A DNA stretch of 64,000 nucleotides. Source: Patagioenas fasciata (taxonomy: Eukaryota; Chordata; Aves; Columbiformes; Columbidae). A program made the position numbers and the translations under genes. The notes beneath the pieces were generated by a model. It worked only from the letters and a program-made list of their open reading frames with translations, was not told where the DNA came from and did no database searches. Below, one piece after another: positions 40,001 to 51,504 of the stretch; position 1 is the first letter of the stretch, and each line of letters opens with the position of its first letter. The stretch lies in contig NC_092541.1 of assembly GCF_037038585.1 (NCBI RefSeq), forward strand, positions 2,291,445-2,355,444, in the 5' to 3' direction.

Positions 40001-43000
40001 TGGAGAGCTCAGTGCTTCTGTATGGACCAAGGACTCTGTTCGTTATGCAATAGCAGAGCACAGAAAGCCGCGCACAATTAAGGGTCATTATTGATATGAA
40101 AAAATGGGGACCGGGGAACATCCACCCCTTGAAAGATCCAGGAAAGCAAAGTGAGGTGTGGTAGCGGCAGCTGCTCTCATTCTGCTTTGCTCAGGAGCAA
40201 AGGATCTCGCATTCAAGCTGTATTTACTCTCATAACACCCAGTAGATGAGGGCGAATGCCCCGGCACAGGCTGCGGTGACAGCCGCGTCCCCACATGGGT
40301 CACACACCCCTGCACACCAGGGCACTCCCGCTCTCCCCAAACACCCTCTGGGGTGGGAAAAACACCTTTTATTTCCCCTTCTTTAAGGGGATGCAGATTC
40401 AGATCAACCCCATGTAAACACCTGTTCGTATCTGAATTTCTTCCACTTTGCCTCCCCAAGATGGAACTGGAGGGCTGCCATTTAAGCCTAGAATACACCG
40501 ATTTAATACCAGCATTAACTGGCTAGTGGGACCCCACCTGCACCCCTAGAAAACATAGGGAGCAGCAGGGAAGGGCAGTTTGTGCTGAGGTCAGGGCCCC
40601 CCAACCCTTGTTTTGGGGGGCGAGGAGGGTCCAGCACACCCCATAGCACCTCCCGGTCCCACGGCAGCAGAGACTCACGCGTTGCAATACGGCTTCTTCT
40701 CGTAGCCCTTGTAGTTTTTCATGTTTAGGGTCATCTTGCAGGTCTCGCAGTGGAAGCATGCTTTATGCCAGAACTGGAAGAGAGAGACGAGAGCATCGTT
40801 AGCACCAGCGACTCGCGAAACGGGGCCGCGTCCCACTGGGATCGCACCACTCCAACTCGGCGGCTCCTCCAGATGTTGGGGGCGGCATCCCCGACCCCCA
40901 CAAAACCCTGCGGACAGACTATTCCTGCTGGTTTAAGACCCAAATAAATCCCCCCGACCCTCCCAATGCATCTCAGCTCAACACGGCAGCAACGACTTGC
41001 ATTACAGCAGCATCTTGCTTTCTTATCTCCAGACTAGGAATTCATCAGGTTTGGCCAAATACACAAGACGAGAAGCCTCCTACTATGAAAGAGTCACAAC
41101 AACCACCCCCAGGAGCAGGGAGCTGGTGACAGATGTGGTTTGCAGGCTTCAATCGCTGCTTTAGCGGGTTCTTTTTGCTGATGTTAGGCAGGAGATAGCC
41201 AGACGAGCAGGTCAGGTGGGGATGCACACAGCGAGCCAAGCAAACCCAGATGGAAAGGTTCTCATGAGAAGATACCACTGTTGCACACACAATTTGGTGT
41301 GTGATCCCCAGCCTCTCAAGCCCCAGAGGATGCAGGATCACCCAAAAAGCCCCTTTTGCCCATGGTGGGGCTGTTGGGAGCCAACACAAGGGAGATGGCA
41401 GCGAGGAAGAGGAGCTGCCAGCCCAGCCTTTTGGTGCAGGGGGTTTCTTCATCCTCTGCCCCCCAGCTCTTGCAGCAGCAGCCTCGGGTTGTCCCCACAC
41501 CCTGGGGTTTGTCACCCAAACACAGTTTTCCTTTTAACCAGTGGAAGACCCTCAGGGTGCAGCCGCACCCCACACAGCCCAAGGCTGATGCTCTGCCCAT
41601 CACTGAGTGACCACACGGAAGGGTCTGGGGTGACTTCCCAGGGACCAGAGCAGAATCCGGCCCAACTCCTTCAGCAAACCCCCCTGCACAACCACGGGAA
41701 GAACGAGGCAAAAGCCACATGAACAGCCCACAATACCAAGGAGGTGACAGTCACCAAGCGCAGAGTGACACGCGGACCTGGGGATACCGCAGCGAGCAAC
41801 CCGGGGAGAACAGCTGGTGGCACTTGCTATGATTTCCACCCTTAAGCTTTAAACAGGAAGTCATTTCCACCCTGGCTCAGCCCATTCCAGCAAAGCCAAG
41901 CCTAACCCTCGTGCCACCCGGCGCAGGTACCGCACCCCACCCTGCGCACAAACACCCCCGCGGCTCCGCCAGACGGTGACTCAGCCCACAAGGACAATTC
42001 TCCTCCTTTCAGTTGCTCAGAGCAACGTATTTGCTCTTTTCCTCCAGTTACACCGGCTGCTGGCGGCAAGGGAGGGTTTGTTCCTGCACCACCACCCTCC
42101 TGCACCCGGTCATTTACCGCTCTGACTTACGGACAGACAAACAGCCAAGCCCGCGGTTCTCTGGGCATCTCCAAGTTGCAGCCTTTCCGTTGAGTTACCA
42201 CCACATCAGAGCTAATTAACACGCTTCTCCGAGCCTTGTGAGCCATCCATAGCTTCACATAAATACCAAAGATGCTGCTATAAATATGAAGAGATGAACT
42301 GACAGACAACGCGACTTCAGAGCCGCTTCCTCCAGGAACACCCGTGTCCCCAAGAGCCACCGGGTGCCTGGCAAGACCGATTGTCACCAGCCCATGGCAG
42401 CATAAGCAATGCGCTCAGATGGCCCTTACACCTGTCCAGAGGGTAATTAATGTGTATTCCTGCCCTGGTTTGCACCAGGGGTTGCTCAGAGGTGTTTCTG
42501 CAGCCTGAGCGACCCAGAGAGCACTCACCCCATCTCCAAGTCTTGCTGCCACTAAACCAACAGCGATAATGCCAGAATTTAAGGCGGCACTAAAAGCAGA
42601 GCTGCACCGCAGTACAGACGCAAGGGAACGGCAATTACACTGCTTCCAGTAACGCTGCCGCTCGCCCTCCAAAGAGAAAAGAGGACAAGTTTCAGATGGG
42701 TTTTTGGAGGAGCATTAACACCCGTGTTTTCCAGTTCCAAGCCTGAAGCGCTGCGAACATCTGGAGCCAATCCCAGGGACAGTGGCTCAGCCCATAGGTT
42801 GTCCCCTATGAAAAGCACCATGGCTGTTTTGGGGAAGATGGAGCAACTTTGGGGTCCCCGAAGCAACTTTGCCACTCAGTAGATGTGGGGCAGAGCTCAG
42901 CCCATCTCTGTGTATCCCCTTAGAGCTCCTACTACAGCCACACAACATCCTCCGCCAGGCAAAGCTCCACACGCATCACTTGAGACTCAAGGCTTAGAGA

Positions 43001-44847
43001 ACATAAGGAGACTCCTTAGGCTGGAGGCAAAGCCTTGATGGGGTTTAATGCACTGGAACAGCTCATTCAAACCTCTCATTTTCACCAAAATAAAGATCTG
43101 ACATCAGCTTGACGTGGGTTCAGCAGTCACAACCGCCGAGCCCTGCGGAGGGGGGGGCACAGGAGATGTCACTTCCCCAGCGGAAGCCAAATGCATCACC
43201 CAGCACCTTATGGGGCAGGGAGGGGGGAAGGGAACGACACCCAGTTCCCCAAACACCAGCGGGGCATTTGCCTTTCGCAAGGTGACAAAGCGATGGGTTG
43301 GGGGGGACACAACTCCAGTTTCACACTGGGGGGAGGCCACTGCGTTGGTAAAGCCTAACGAAGCAGCGAGCCTTTTCCTCGTTTTTAGCAAATCTCAGAA
43401 GGGAAAGTGCCTTTCCTGATTTAACTACCAGGAGTAAAACCAAGCGCATCTGCTTGTTAACACACCAGCGTAAAAATAGGGGAAAAACCAGCTGAAAGGC
43501 AACGCCGTGCACACTTCTTCTCTCCCAGAAGCCCGTCATTATTGCTGCCTGCGGTTCGACTTCAGCGCCAGCAGCGCTTGTGCAAACAACGGCAGAGCTG
43601 CCCTTTCAACTTTGCTCAGGGTAGAGCGAAAAAAGGCAGGAGGAAGGAGCCGCAATAACGCGGGGCCCATCCCGAGCTCTGACGGGAAGCGGGGGACACT
43701 TCCCGCTGCCACCTCAGCGGCCAGAACCCCCGGGAGAAATTAACACGGGGGGGAATTAATGAGTGGGGAGCCATTTGGTTGGGGGGTGTTGCATTGCAAG
43801 GCTGACCATGCGATGACTTGTAGCAAGAAGCTCATAAGACATCTAGAAGTACAAGAGGGTGACTGCAGCCTCATGCTCCTAAACACCTAGAATTTGCTCA
43901 AAAGTGGCCCAAATCACAACCACTGCACAGGAGGGAGCAACGGGTCACCCCCCCCACTTTTTTCCCCTCTAATTATCCACAATTTAGATACCCAAATTTG
44001 ATACCCTGCAGCTACCGGGAGCCAGCATGGGTTGCAGGAGACAAAGTCCCTAGGACGCTGAGGGTTCAGCTTCCAGCTCTCCCCAGCTCCAGGAAGAAAC
44101 ATCATCTGTGAAAAATGCGAGTGCAGGGTCTGCTGCAGCTCAGGAATGCGCTGCGAGACCCGCGCATTCTTCCAGTGCCTTTTAGTGCCTAAACTGGTCA
44201 TCCCAGAGGCTGGAAGGGGGAGAATGGGGGGGCTCCGCTCTCCGAGAGGAGTTAAATCAAAGGCAAACCCCACGGGAGCCGGGTGGGAAGGTTCCACCAT
44301 CACCTTCCTCAGCACCGGGTTGCACAGAAGCTTTATTTTTGGTGGGGAAATAACCCGAAACGGAGACTCGAAGCGTTTGCACGCAAGCAAAGACTGGATT
44401 CTGGAACGGAGAAGTATGAATTGGGATGGAAGAAGAAAGCTAATGGAAACCAGATGGGGTTCCCCGTTTCAGGGGGAGCGTTAACTGTTGCTTTCCAGCG
44501 GCCTCCGCGGGCGCCCGGGGCTGCTGCTGCTTTTTAATTATACATTAAATTAAGGAAAAGGCCCCAAACGCTCCGCAAAGGGCTCCTGGTCCACGGAACG
44601 AGGTGGTGTCACCCCCAGGGGGATGGAAGGACCGTGGGTCCGCACCCCCCGGGACAACCAGGCGACCCCCGTAACCATAGAAACACCCACAGGGGTGGCT
44701 GGAAAAGGCGTCGCACGCAGTAGAGACCCCAAGGGAAAGCGCAACCCCCCCTCCGCCGCTCCCACGCGTGTCGCTTACCTTATCCAAGCAGTTCACCTTC
44801 TCCGTGGGATACACGATTTTCCCGCAGCGAGCGCAATTTGGGTTCAT
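19056..44847 (-). CDS. LASP1: LIM and SH3 domain protein 1, seven coding exons
   Basis: Coding exons in transcript order: 44847-44779, 40773-40679, 28842-28758, 23170-23063, 20271-20118, 19554-19460 and 19229-19056. They splice in frame to 259 aa (human 261). The LIM domain spans residues 5-56 with zinc ligands C5, C8, H26, C29, C32, C35, C53 and H56 all present. Two nebulin repeats follow (about 61-95 and 97-131; [20 protein letters not shown] and [20 protein letters not shown]). A Q/P-rich linker comes next, then an SH3 domain from residue 203 ([20 protein letters not shown] to LPANYVEAI). LASP1 binds F-actin and focal-adhesion partners such as zyxin and shuttles signals to the nucleus. All splice sites are GT-AG. 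The 11.8-kb intron 2 and 2.8-kb intron 4 are full of minisatellites and CR1. The gene is divergent from RPL23, with two tRNA-Cys genes between them. Confidence 0.97.
19660..20028 (+). repeat. CR1 LINE fragment in LASP1 intron 5
   Basis: The plus strand reads through the CR1 3' region: 'gtgctggagcgagttgagag', 'ggggaacaatttcttcccca', 'ctgcccagggcagtgctgga' and the terminal 'aaccaaaatgattctacgag'. It lies between LASP1 exons 5 and 6 and is a 5'-truncated dead copy. Confidence 0.9.
20936..21020. repeat. 21-bp tandem repeat, four units
   Basis: About four copies of 'cagcttggggacagcgtttcc', the last two diverged, lie in LASP1 intron 4. Confidence 0.85.
21975..22850. repeat. 32-bp minisatellite (two ~16-bp halves)
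   Basis: The higher-order unit is about 32 bp, made of 'cacccatccctacgag' and 'aatccacccttgtgag'. It runs for nearly 900 bp in LASP1 intron 4, with more diverged ends. Since 32 is not a multiple of three and no unit contains a plus-strand stop, all three plus frames stay open, which produces a false 376-codon frame. Confidence 0.93.
24166..24637 (-). repeat. CR1 LINE 3' fragment, LASP1 intron 3
   Basis: It begins 'cacagaatcacagaatggac' and follows the same sequence as the element at 4056-5180 with few differences, so the two belong to one subfamily. It is truncated near 24637, where 'cttgttgctcttct' occurs twice in tandem. Confidence 0.92.
25716..25762. repeat. Simple trinucleotide tract (cta/ata)n
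   Basis: A run of 'cta' units passes into 'ata' and 'aat' units, within LASP1 intron 3. Confidence 0.85.
26338..26690 (-). repeat. CR1 LINE 3' fragment, LASP1 intron 3
   Basis: It begins with the CR1 terminus 'ttcatagaaccgttttggtt', then 'cccacccctggcactgcccc' and 'gggaagaaattgttcccca'. It is 5' truncated. Confidence 0.9.
28684..28748. repeat. About 20-bp G-rich tandem repeat beside LASP1 exon 3
   Basis: Three units of 'ggggagacgggggaaaacgt' type end only about 10 bp from the splice donor of LASP1 exon 3 (28758, minus strand). Confidence 0.7.
28878..29400 (-). repeat. CR1 LINE 3' fragment, LASP1 intron 2
   Basis: It starts 'cacagaatcacagaatgtga' and 'ggggttggaagggccctgga', then contains 'cctccctgggcagcctgggc' and 'cccctcagtctcctcttctc'. 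It is a different CR1 subfamily from the copies at 4056 and 24166. The right edge is indistinct. Confidence 0.9.
35071..35325 (-). repeat. CR1 LINE 3' fragment, LASP1 intron 2
   Basis: It begins 'ggaatcattgaatcattttg', followed by 'cccctggcactgccccatg' and 'cacttgtgctccagg'. It is 5' truncated and directly precedes a minisatellite region. Confidence 0.9.
35440..36238. repeat. 40-bp minisatellite, about ten clean units after a diverged start
   Basis: From about 35831 the unit 'gtggcctcatagtgctcagg' plus 'gatgggacaccatggtctcg' repeats exactly every 40 bp about ten times, with only a few substitutions. From 35440 to 35830 related but diverged, irregular units ('gatgggacatcttggctctt') lead in. 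It lies in LASP1 intron 2. Confidence 0.93.
37080..37672. repeat. GC-rich minisatellite, about 14 units of 37-48 bp
   Basis: The core 'catccctggggacacatggg' is followed by variable G-runs and then C-runs. Each unit pairs a G-run with a nearby C-run, so hairpins and quadruplexes are both possible. Long frames on both strands through it are repeat artefacts. It lies in LASP1 intron 2. Confidence 0.93.
38396..38470. repeat. 22-23 bp tandem repeat, three to four units
   Basis: Units of 'ccagtcccccaacaggaccc' type with small length changes lie in LASP1 intron 2. Confidence 0.85.
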
Positions 44848-45170
44848 AGCTGCAATTTTAGGGAGTTTTTTAGAAGGGGAGGGTGGCCCAGCTCCCACCC
44901 GCCGCCGCCGCCGCTGCTTCTAAAGCGCCGCCCGCGCCGCCGCGCCCCTAAATAAGGATGGGGGGGGTGGGAAAGGGGCGGGGCGGCGGGGGCGCGCGTG
45001 GGGGCGTGGCCACGCCCACGCGCGCACACGCGCGCCCTTCCTGCCTTCTTCCTCTTCCTCCTCCTCTGCCTCCGGGGTGGGATTTTCCACGCGTGCGCCG
45101 CCCCCGTTCCACGCGCGGCGCACGCTTGAGCGCGGTGTAAGTGAGCGTGCAGCCCTCGGCGCCCCCACGC
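44848..45170. promoter_or_regulatory. LASP1 CpG-rich promoter and 5' UTR
   Basis: This very GC-rich stretch upstream of the LASP1 start includes a (gcc)n tract near 44902 and CG-dense sequence up to the first tRNA-Cys gene at 45171. The start of transcription is not determined. Confidence 0.65.
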
Positions 45171-45242
45171 GGGGGTATAGCTCAGTGGTAGAGCATTTGA
45201 CTGCAGATCAAGAGGTCCCCGGTTCAAATCCGGGTGCCCCCT
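45171..45242 (+). tRNA. tRNA-Cys (GCA), copy 1
   Basis: A full 72-nt cloverleaf. The acceptor GGGGGTA pairs with TGCCCCC, with discriminator T. The D arm is GCTC-AGTGGTA-GAGC, the anticodon loop is CTGCAGA (anticodon GCA), and the T arm is CCCGG-TTCAAAT-CCGGG. No intron. A T-run terminator follows within about 12 nt. It lies between the divergent LASP1 and RPL23 genes. Confidence 0.97.
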
Positions 45243-45389
45243 AGAACCTGAATTTTTCCCTTTTTCTACAAACATTTTTAACCCCCGCCCCACCCCGCGC
45301 GCGTGCGCGGTCCCACTTCCACGCGCGGTCGCCACCCCCACCCCGCGTGGAATCACGATAAGGGATCGCGATACGTTGTTTCCCCGTGT

Positions 45390-45461
45390 GGGGGTATAGC
45401 TCAGTGGTAGAGCATTTGACTGCAGATCAAGAGGTCCCCGGTTCAAATCCGGGTGCCCCCT
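45390..45461 (+). tRNA. tRNA-Cys (GCA), copy 2
   Basis: Identical in sequence to copy 1 over all 72 nt, but with unrelated flanks. TTCTTTT follows at once as a Pol III terminator. It starts about 325 bp before the RPL23 start codon, on the same strand. Confidence 0.97.
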
Positions 45462-45659
45462 TCTTTTCATTCCACTCCTCCGTTCTTTTCTCCACCTTTT
45501 TTTTTCCTTAAATCCCCAAATTCATTAAAATAAACGATTTTCACCGCCGTTACGTCCGTTCCCTCCCCGGTGCTCCCGGTAGCCCAGCGGTGCCGCTTCC
45601 CCCACGGCCTCTAGGGGGCGCTGCCGGCGGAGGGTCCCGCCGTCACGTTGAGGTGGGCG

Positions 45660-45714
45660 GGGCGACGTCATTTCCCGGCGTGCCCCGCGCGCCTCCGTCT
45701 CTTCCGGCGCCAAG
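45660..45714 (+). promoter_or_regulatory. RPL23 core promoter and TOP leader
   Basis: It contains a CRE-like GACGTCAT at 45664-45671 and a pyrimidine tract CTCTTCC at 45699-45705, just ahead of the start codon. Vertebrate ribosomal-protein mRNAs start at a C in such a 5' TOP tract, which couples translation to growth signalling. Confidence 0.7.
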
Positions 45715-47742
<2,028 letters not shown>

Positions 47743-47751
47743 TAGGGATCA

Positions 47752-47757
47752 AATAAA
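47752..47757 (+). terminator. RPL23 polyadenylation signal
   Basis: AATAAA lies 26 nt after the stop codon, which gives the very short 3' UTR normal for ribosomal-protein genes. Confidence 0.9.
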
Positions 47758-47774
47758 AAGTCCTTGTACCAAAT

Positions 47775-48305
47775 ACGTGGTGTTTTTCTCGCCTTCCTTG
47801 GCTGAGCTGGACGATGTCGCAGTGAGGGAGGGAGTTCTGGGAAGTCTTTTTATGCACCTTGTGTGAGCGTGGACTGCAGCAGGAAAGTGGGATTTGGAGT
47901 TTCGATATCCAATAAGTCTCTATTTCAGGCAGGTTCCTGTATCATGGAAAATACCTGGAATGGGGTTGCACTGGAATGACTTAAATTTTAGCATTACAGA
48001 GTGGTCCAGTTCAGGTACGTGCGGACAGAAACTGAGAGCTGTCGGTGAAAGTTCTACAAGAAACCTTCGTATGGGGGCTCTCAAAATTGTAGGTGTGGAG
48101 TTTTCTTCCGGAATGGGTGATTTAACTGCTCGGAGATGCTGGTGTGGGGGAAAATACCACCTGAAAACGAGCGCCTTGGTCCGTGCTGTGAAGTTGGTGT
48201 TTCAAAGTGTGTTTTTTTCTCTGTGATGGGATGTTTTGGAGACAAAACTGGGATTTTTCAGGACCTCGGCCGCTGCCAATAGGAGCTGTGGCTGGTTCTG
48301 CAGGT
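47775..48305. other. RPL23 to tRNA spacer
   Basis: No gene or repeat was recognised. In human, C17orf98 lies between RPL23 and CWC25; nothing resembling it is seen here. Confidence 0.4.
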
Positions 48306-48377
48306 GGGGGTGTAGCTCAGGGGCAGAGCATTTGACTGCAGATCAAGAGGTCCCCGGTTCAAATCCGGGCGCCCCCT
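48306..48377 (+). tRNA. tRNA-Cys (GCA), copy 3, variant D loop and acceptor
   Basis: A 72-nt cloverleaf. It differs from copy 1 by a paired acceptor change (position 7 A to G with its partner T to C) and by D loop AGGGGCA in place of AGTGGTA. Anticodon and T arm are unchanged. TCCTTTT follows. The flanks are unlike those of the later copies, so it is not part of the tandem array. Confidence 0.94.
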
Positions 48378-48616
48378 CCCTCCTTTTCATCCAGAAAAAG
48401 TTGGTTTGGAGCGCTTGCTTTCCACGCTTTTCCCTAAAGTTGCCTGCGTGCTCCAGCTTCTGTTCCATCAGATGCTGGGAGAGGTAAAGAAGGTGATTCC
48501 CATGAGGACACTGAGGTGGCTGTGAGGGAAGAGATGAATATTTCAGAAGCTGCTGTTTTGTCCCAGGATTAATTAATGAACATTTGTTGAGATTGTTGGA
48601 AATAATAAAGAAGCAG

Positions 48617-48688
48617 GGGGGTATAGCTCAGTGGTAGAGCATTTGACTGCAGATCAAGAGGTCCCTGGTTCAACTCCAGGTGCCCCCT
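48617..48688 (+). tRNA. tRNA-Cys (GCA), copy 4
   Basis: Complete cloverleaf with T arm CCTGG-TTCAACT-CCAGG, where both stem sides changed together so pairing is kept. The loop has C for A. TTCTTTT terminator follows. First unit of the tandem array. Confidence 0.95.
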
Positions 48689-49074
48689 TCTTTTCTTCTC
48701 CTTCAACCTTCTTTTTATTCAAATTCATCACAGAAAGAAGCTGGAGAGTTTGCCTGGTCGTCTGAGCTTGTGCTGTGCAGCAAACTTTGGTTTCAGAGCT
48801 TCAGCCCTCAAGGAATGGAGCCCCTGCCTGTAGGGAACCTGCATGGGTTGTGTATTGTGTGAGTAACTACTCACTGTGTGTGAGTACTCGTCTCTGCTCT
48901 TACTACTCTGTAGTAATCATATTTATCATCATATATTGAAGTCTGCTGACACCCTTTGCAGAAGCATTATGGCCCAGAGGGGGCTGTCAAGTGAAAGAAT
49001 CTGAGCAGTGGGTGTAAAAACCTGTCTGTCTTATAGAAACGTTTTTAAAATGTCTTGTGGGCAGAGGTTCCCCA

Positions 49075-49146
49075 GGGGGTATAGCTCAGTGGTAGAGCAT
49101 TTGACTGCAGATCAAGAGGTCCCCAGTTCAAATCTGGGTGCCCCCT
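49075..49146 (+). tRNA. tRNA-Cys (GCA), copy 5
   Basis: Complete cloverleaf with T arm CCCAG-TTCAAAT-CTGGG, fully paired. A T6 run follows about 13 nt later. Its 5' flank matches copies 7 to 9, but its 3' flank does not match the other array spacers. Confidence 0.96.
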
Positions 49147-49698
49147 CACAATTTACCTTTTTTGGGGCTTTCGGAGTGTTTGCTGGAAGGAGCAGCTCAG
49201 CCTCCCATCTTCTGCTGTCTCAGGAGGCTGAGCAATGTTTTCCTGTCTTTCTCTCTACAGAGTGTTCTGTTTTTGAAGGGTTAAGTGCAGCACAAGCTCA
49301 CTGGCCTCTCGGAAAAGATCAGCTCAGCTTTCTCTCCTGTGAATTCTTTTTCACGTTACAGTAGGAGATAGAAACGGTGGGGAAAACTTTGGAGTCTGAG
49401 GCAGTTGCTGTGTCAAGTTACCGTCTGTTAGAAGAGAACAAACGCCAACGGGGAAACAGAGATTGGGCTGGAGATGAACTGGGCCAAGGTCGGCTGGTGT
49501 ACGACATGCAGACGCTGTCTGTCTGTCTGTCTGGGTGTGGGAGTGCGGCGAGTCAGCGTCTCGGCTGCTGTTGTGTTTTAGGCTGGTGATTTCTGCAGCA
49601 GGATTTGCTTGATTGGATTCCTGGGGAGCAAGGATGCCAAAGATTGGGGAAGAACATAATGAAAATGTTGTTTTGTTGGAAAGTTACAGGTGTGTGCA

Positions 49699-49770
49699 GG
49701 GGGTATAGCTCAGTGGTAGAGCATTTGACTGCAGATCAAGAGGTCCCTGGTTCAACTCTGGGTGCCCCCT
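49699..49770 (+). tRNA. tRNA-Cys (GCA), copy 6, weak T stem
   Basis: The cloverleaf is intact except that the T stem CCTGG/CTGGG relies on two wobble pairs (T-G and G-T). It may be less stable than its siblings. TTCTTTT follows. Confidence 0.92.
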
Positions 49771-50141
49771 TCTTTTCCTCTCCTTCACGCTTCTTTTTGC
49801 CCAAATTTATCACAAAAAGAAGCTGGAGAGCTCCTCTTGGGCCTTGTGAACTTGTGCTGTGCAGCAAACGTTGGTTTTGGAGCTTCAGTGTTCAAGGAAC
49901 AAAGACCCTGCCTGAAAGAAACTGCAGGTGTTGCGTATTCTGTGAGTACTCATCTCTGCTCTTAATACTCTGCAGTAATTATATTTATCATCATTTATTA
50001 TATTGAAGTCTGCTGACACCCTTTGCAGGCGTCTTATGGCCCAGAGGGTGCTGTCAATTGAAAGAATCTGAGCAGTGGGTGTAAAAACCTGTCTGTCTTA
50101 CAGAAATGTTTTAAAAATGTCCTGTGGCAGGAGGTTCCCCA

Positions 50142-50213
50142 GGGGGTATAGCTCAGTGGTAGAGCATTTGACTGCAGATCAAGAGGTCCCCAGTTCAAAT
50201 CTGGGTGCCCCCT
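50142..50213 (+). tRNA. tRNA-Cys (GCA), copy 7
   Basis: Identical to copy 5 within the 72 nt. Both flanks belong to the duplicated spacer. TTCTTTT terminator. Confidence 0.96.
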
Positions 50214-50588
50214 TCTTTTCTTCTCCTTCACGCTTCTTTTTGCCCAAATTCATCACAAAAAGAAGCTGGAGAGCTCCTCTTGGGCCTTGTGAACTTGTGC
50301 TGTGCAGCAAACGTTGGTTTCTGAGCTTCAGCATTCAAGGAATGGAGCCCCTGCCTATAAGGAAACTGCACGGGTTGTGAGCTGTGTAACTGCTCACACT
50401 ATCTGTTCTTAATGCTCTGTAGTAATTGTATTTATCACGATTTATTATATTTAAGAGTCTCTGTGCTCTTTGGCAGGCACAGTAATATGCACATGGGGGC
50501 TGCAAATGAAGGAATCTGACCAGTGGGTATAAAACCCAGTCTCTCTATATAAATGTTTTTAAAATCTCTTGCGGCAGGAGGTTTTCCA

Positions 50589-50660
50589 GGGGGTATAGCT
50601 CAGTGGTAGAGCATTTGACTGCAGATCAAGAGGTCCCCAGTTCAAATCTGGGTGCCCCCT
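50589..50660 (+). tRNA. tRNA-Cys (GCA), copy 8
   Basis: Identical to copies 5 and 7 within the 72 nt. TTCTTTTT terminator follows. The spacer after it is homologous to the spacers after copies 4, 6 and 7. Confidence 0.96.
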
Positions 50661-51017
50661 TCTTTTTCTTCTCCTTTAACCTTCCTTTTGCCCAAATTCA
50701 TCACAGAAAGAAGCTGGAGAGTTTGTCTTGGGTGTTGTGAGCGTGTGCTGTGAGGGCTGATGTGTGAGCTTCAGTGTTGGAGGAACTGAGCCCAGGCCTA
50801 TAAAGAAACTGCAGCGTTTGTGCGCTGTGTAACTACTCACCAGGTGCGTGTACTCATCTCTGTTCTTGATTCTCTGCAGTAATTCCCTGTACACCCTTTG
50901 GCAGACACATTACGCTGCAGAGTGGGCTGTAGAGTAAAAGAATCTGATCAGTGGATGCAGACACTTGTTGGTCCATATAAATGTTATTAAAACCTCCTTG
51001 TGGAAGGAAGGAAAGCA

Positions 51018-51089
51018 GGGGGTGTAGCTCAGTGGTAGAGCATTTGACTGCAGATCAAGAGGTCCCTGGTTCAACTCCAGGTGCCCCCT
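51018..51089 (+). tRNA. tRNA-Cys (GCA), copy 9
   Basis: Complete cloverleaf. Acceptor GGGGGTG with TGCCCCC uses one G-T wobble at position 7. The T arm is CCTGG-TTCAACT-CCAGG as in copy 4. The T-run terminator comes after about 14 nt. Last unit of the array. Confidence 0.94.
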
Positions 51090-51432
51090 CTTTACCTGCT
51101 TTTTCACCCCTTTTTTCTTCCAGAATCTCCTCACAGACAGATCACGGAGGGTCCTTCTTACCCCTTTGAGGTCTTGGAAATCACTTGGTCATCTTTTGGC
51201 AAGCACGAAACCAGACCTTGATGCTTCTCCCCCTCTTCTCCTGAGGAGCGCACGTACGCACAAATAAGCCAGCGCAACAGAGGTGCTGTGGGTCTAGCTT
51301 TTCCTGTTTGAGTAATTACTATTAATTAAACCAGTAAACAATTATTACAGCGTCTCATTAGAAGAGGGGATCTTTACTGAAATGGGGCTCTCCTGTATAA
51401 ATTAGTCTGTGGTTGCTTTAGTAAACGCTGCA

Positions 51433-51504
51433 CGCCGCCCCCGGGGCTCGAACTCGGAACCCCCGGCCCCGCAGGCGGGGGCTCTGCCCCTGAGCTGCGC
51501 CCCG
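51433..51504 (-). pseudogene. GC-rich tRNA-Cys-like relic
   Basis: The minus strand keeps the exact 72-nt spacing of the neighbouring tRNA-Cys genes. D arm GCTC-AGGGGCA-GAGC is identical to copy 3, the anticodon loop is CTGCGGG, and the T arm is CCGAG-TTCGAGC-CCCGG. The anticodon reads GCG instead of GCA, each of the anticodon and T stems has one mismatch, and the acceptor ends do not pair. It is best read as a decayed, CpG-enriched copy inside the CWC25 CpG island. Confidence 0.6.

Larger units (their letters stand above)
48617..51089 (+). repeat. Tandem array of six tRNA-Cys units with shared spacers
   Basis: Units start at 48617, 49075, 49699, 50142, 50589 and 51018, so most are 430-460 bp long. 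Spacers share blocks such as 'cacaaaaagaagctggagag', 'cttgtgctgtgcagcaaa' and 'tctgagcagtgggtgtaaaa'. The spacer after copy 5 is longer and mostly unrelated. Confidence 0.92.
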
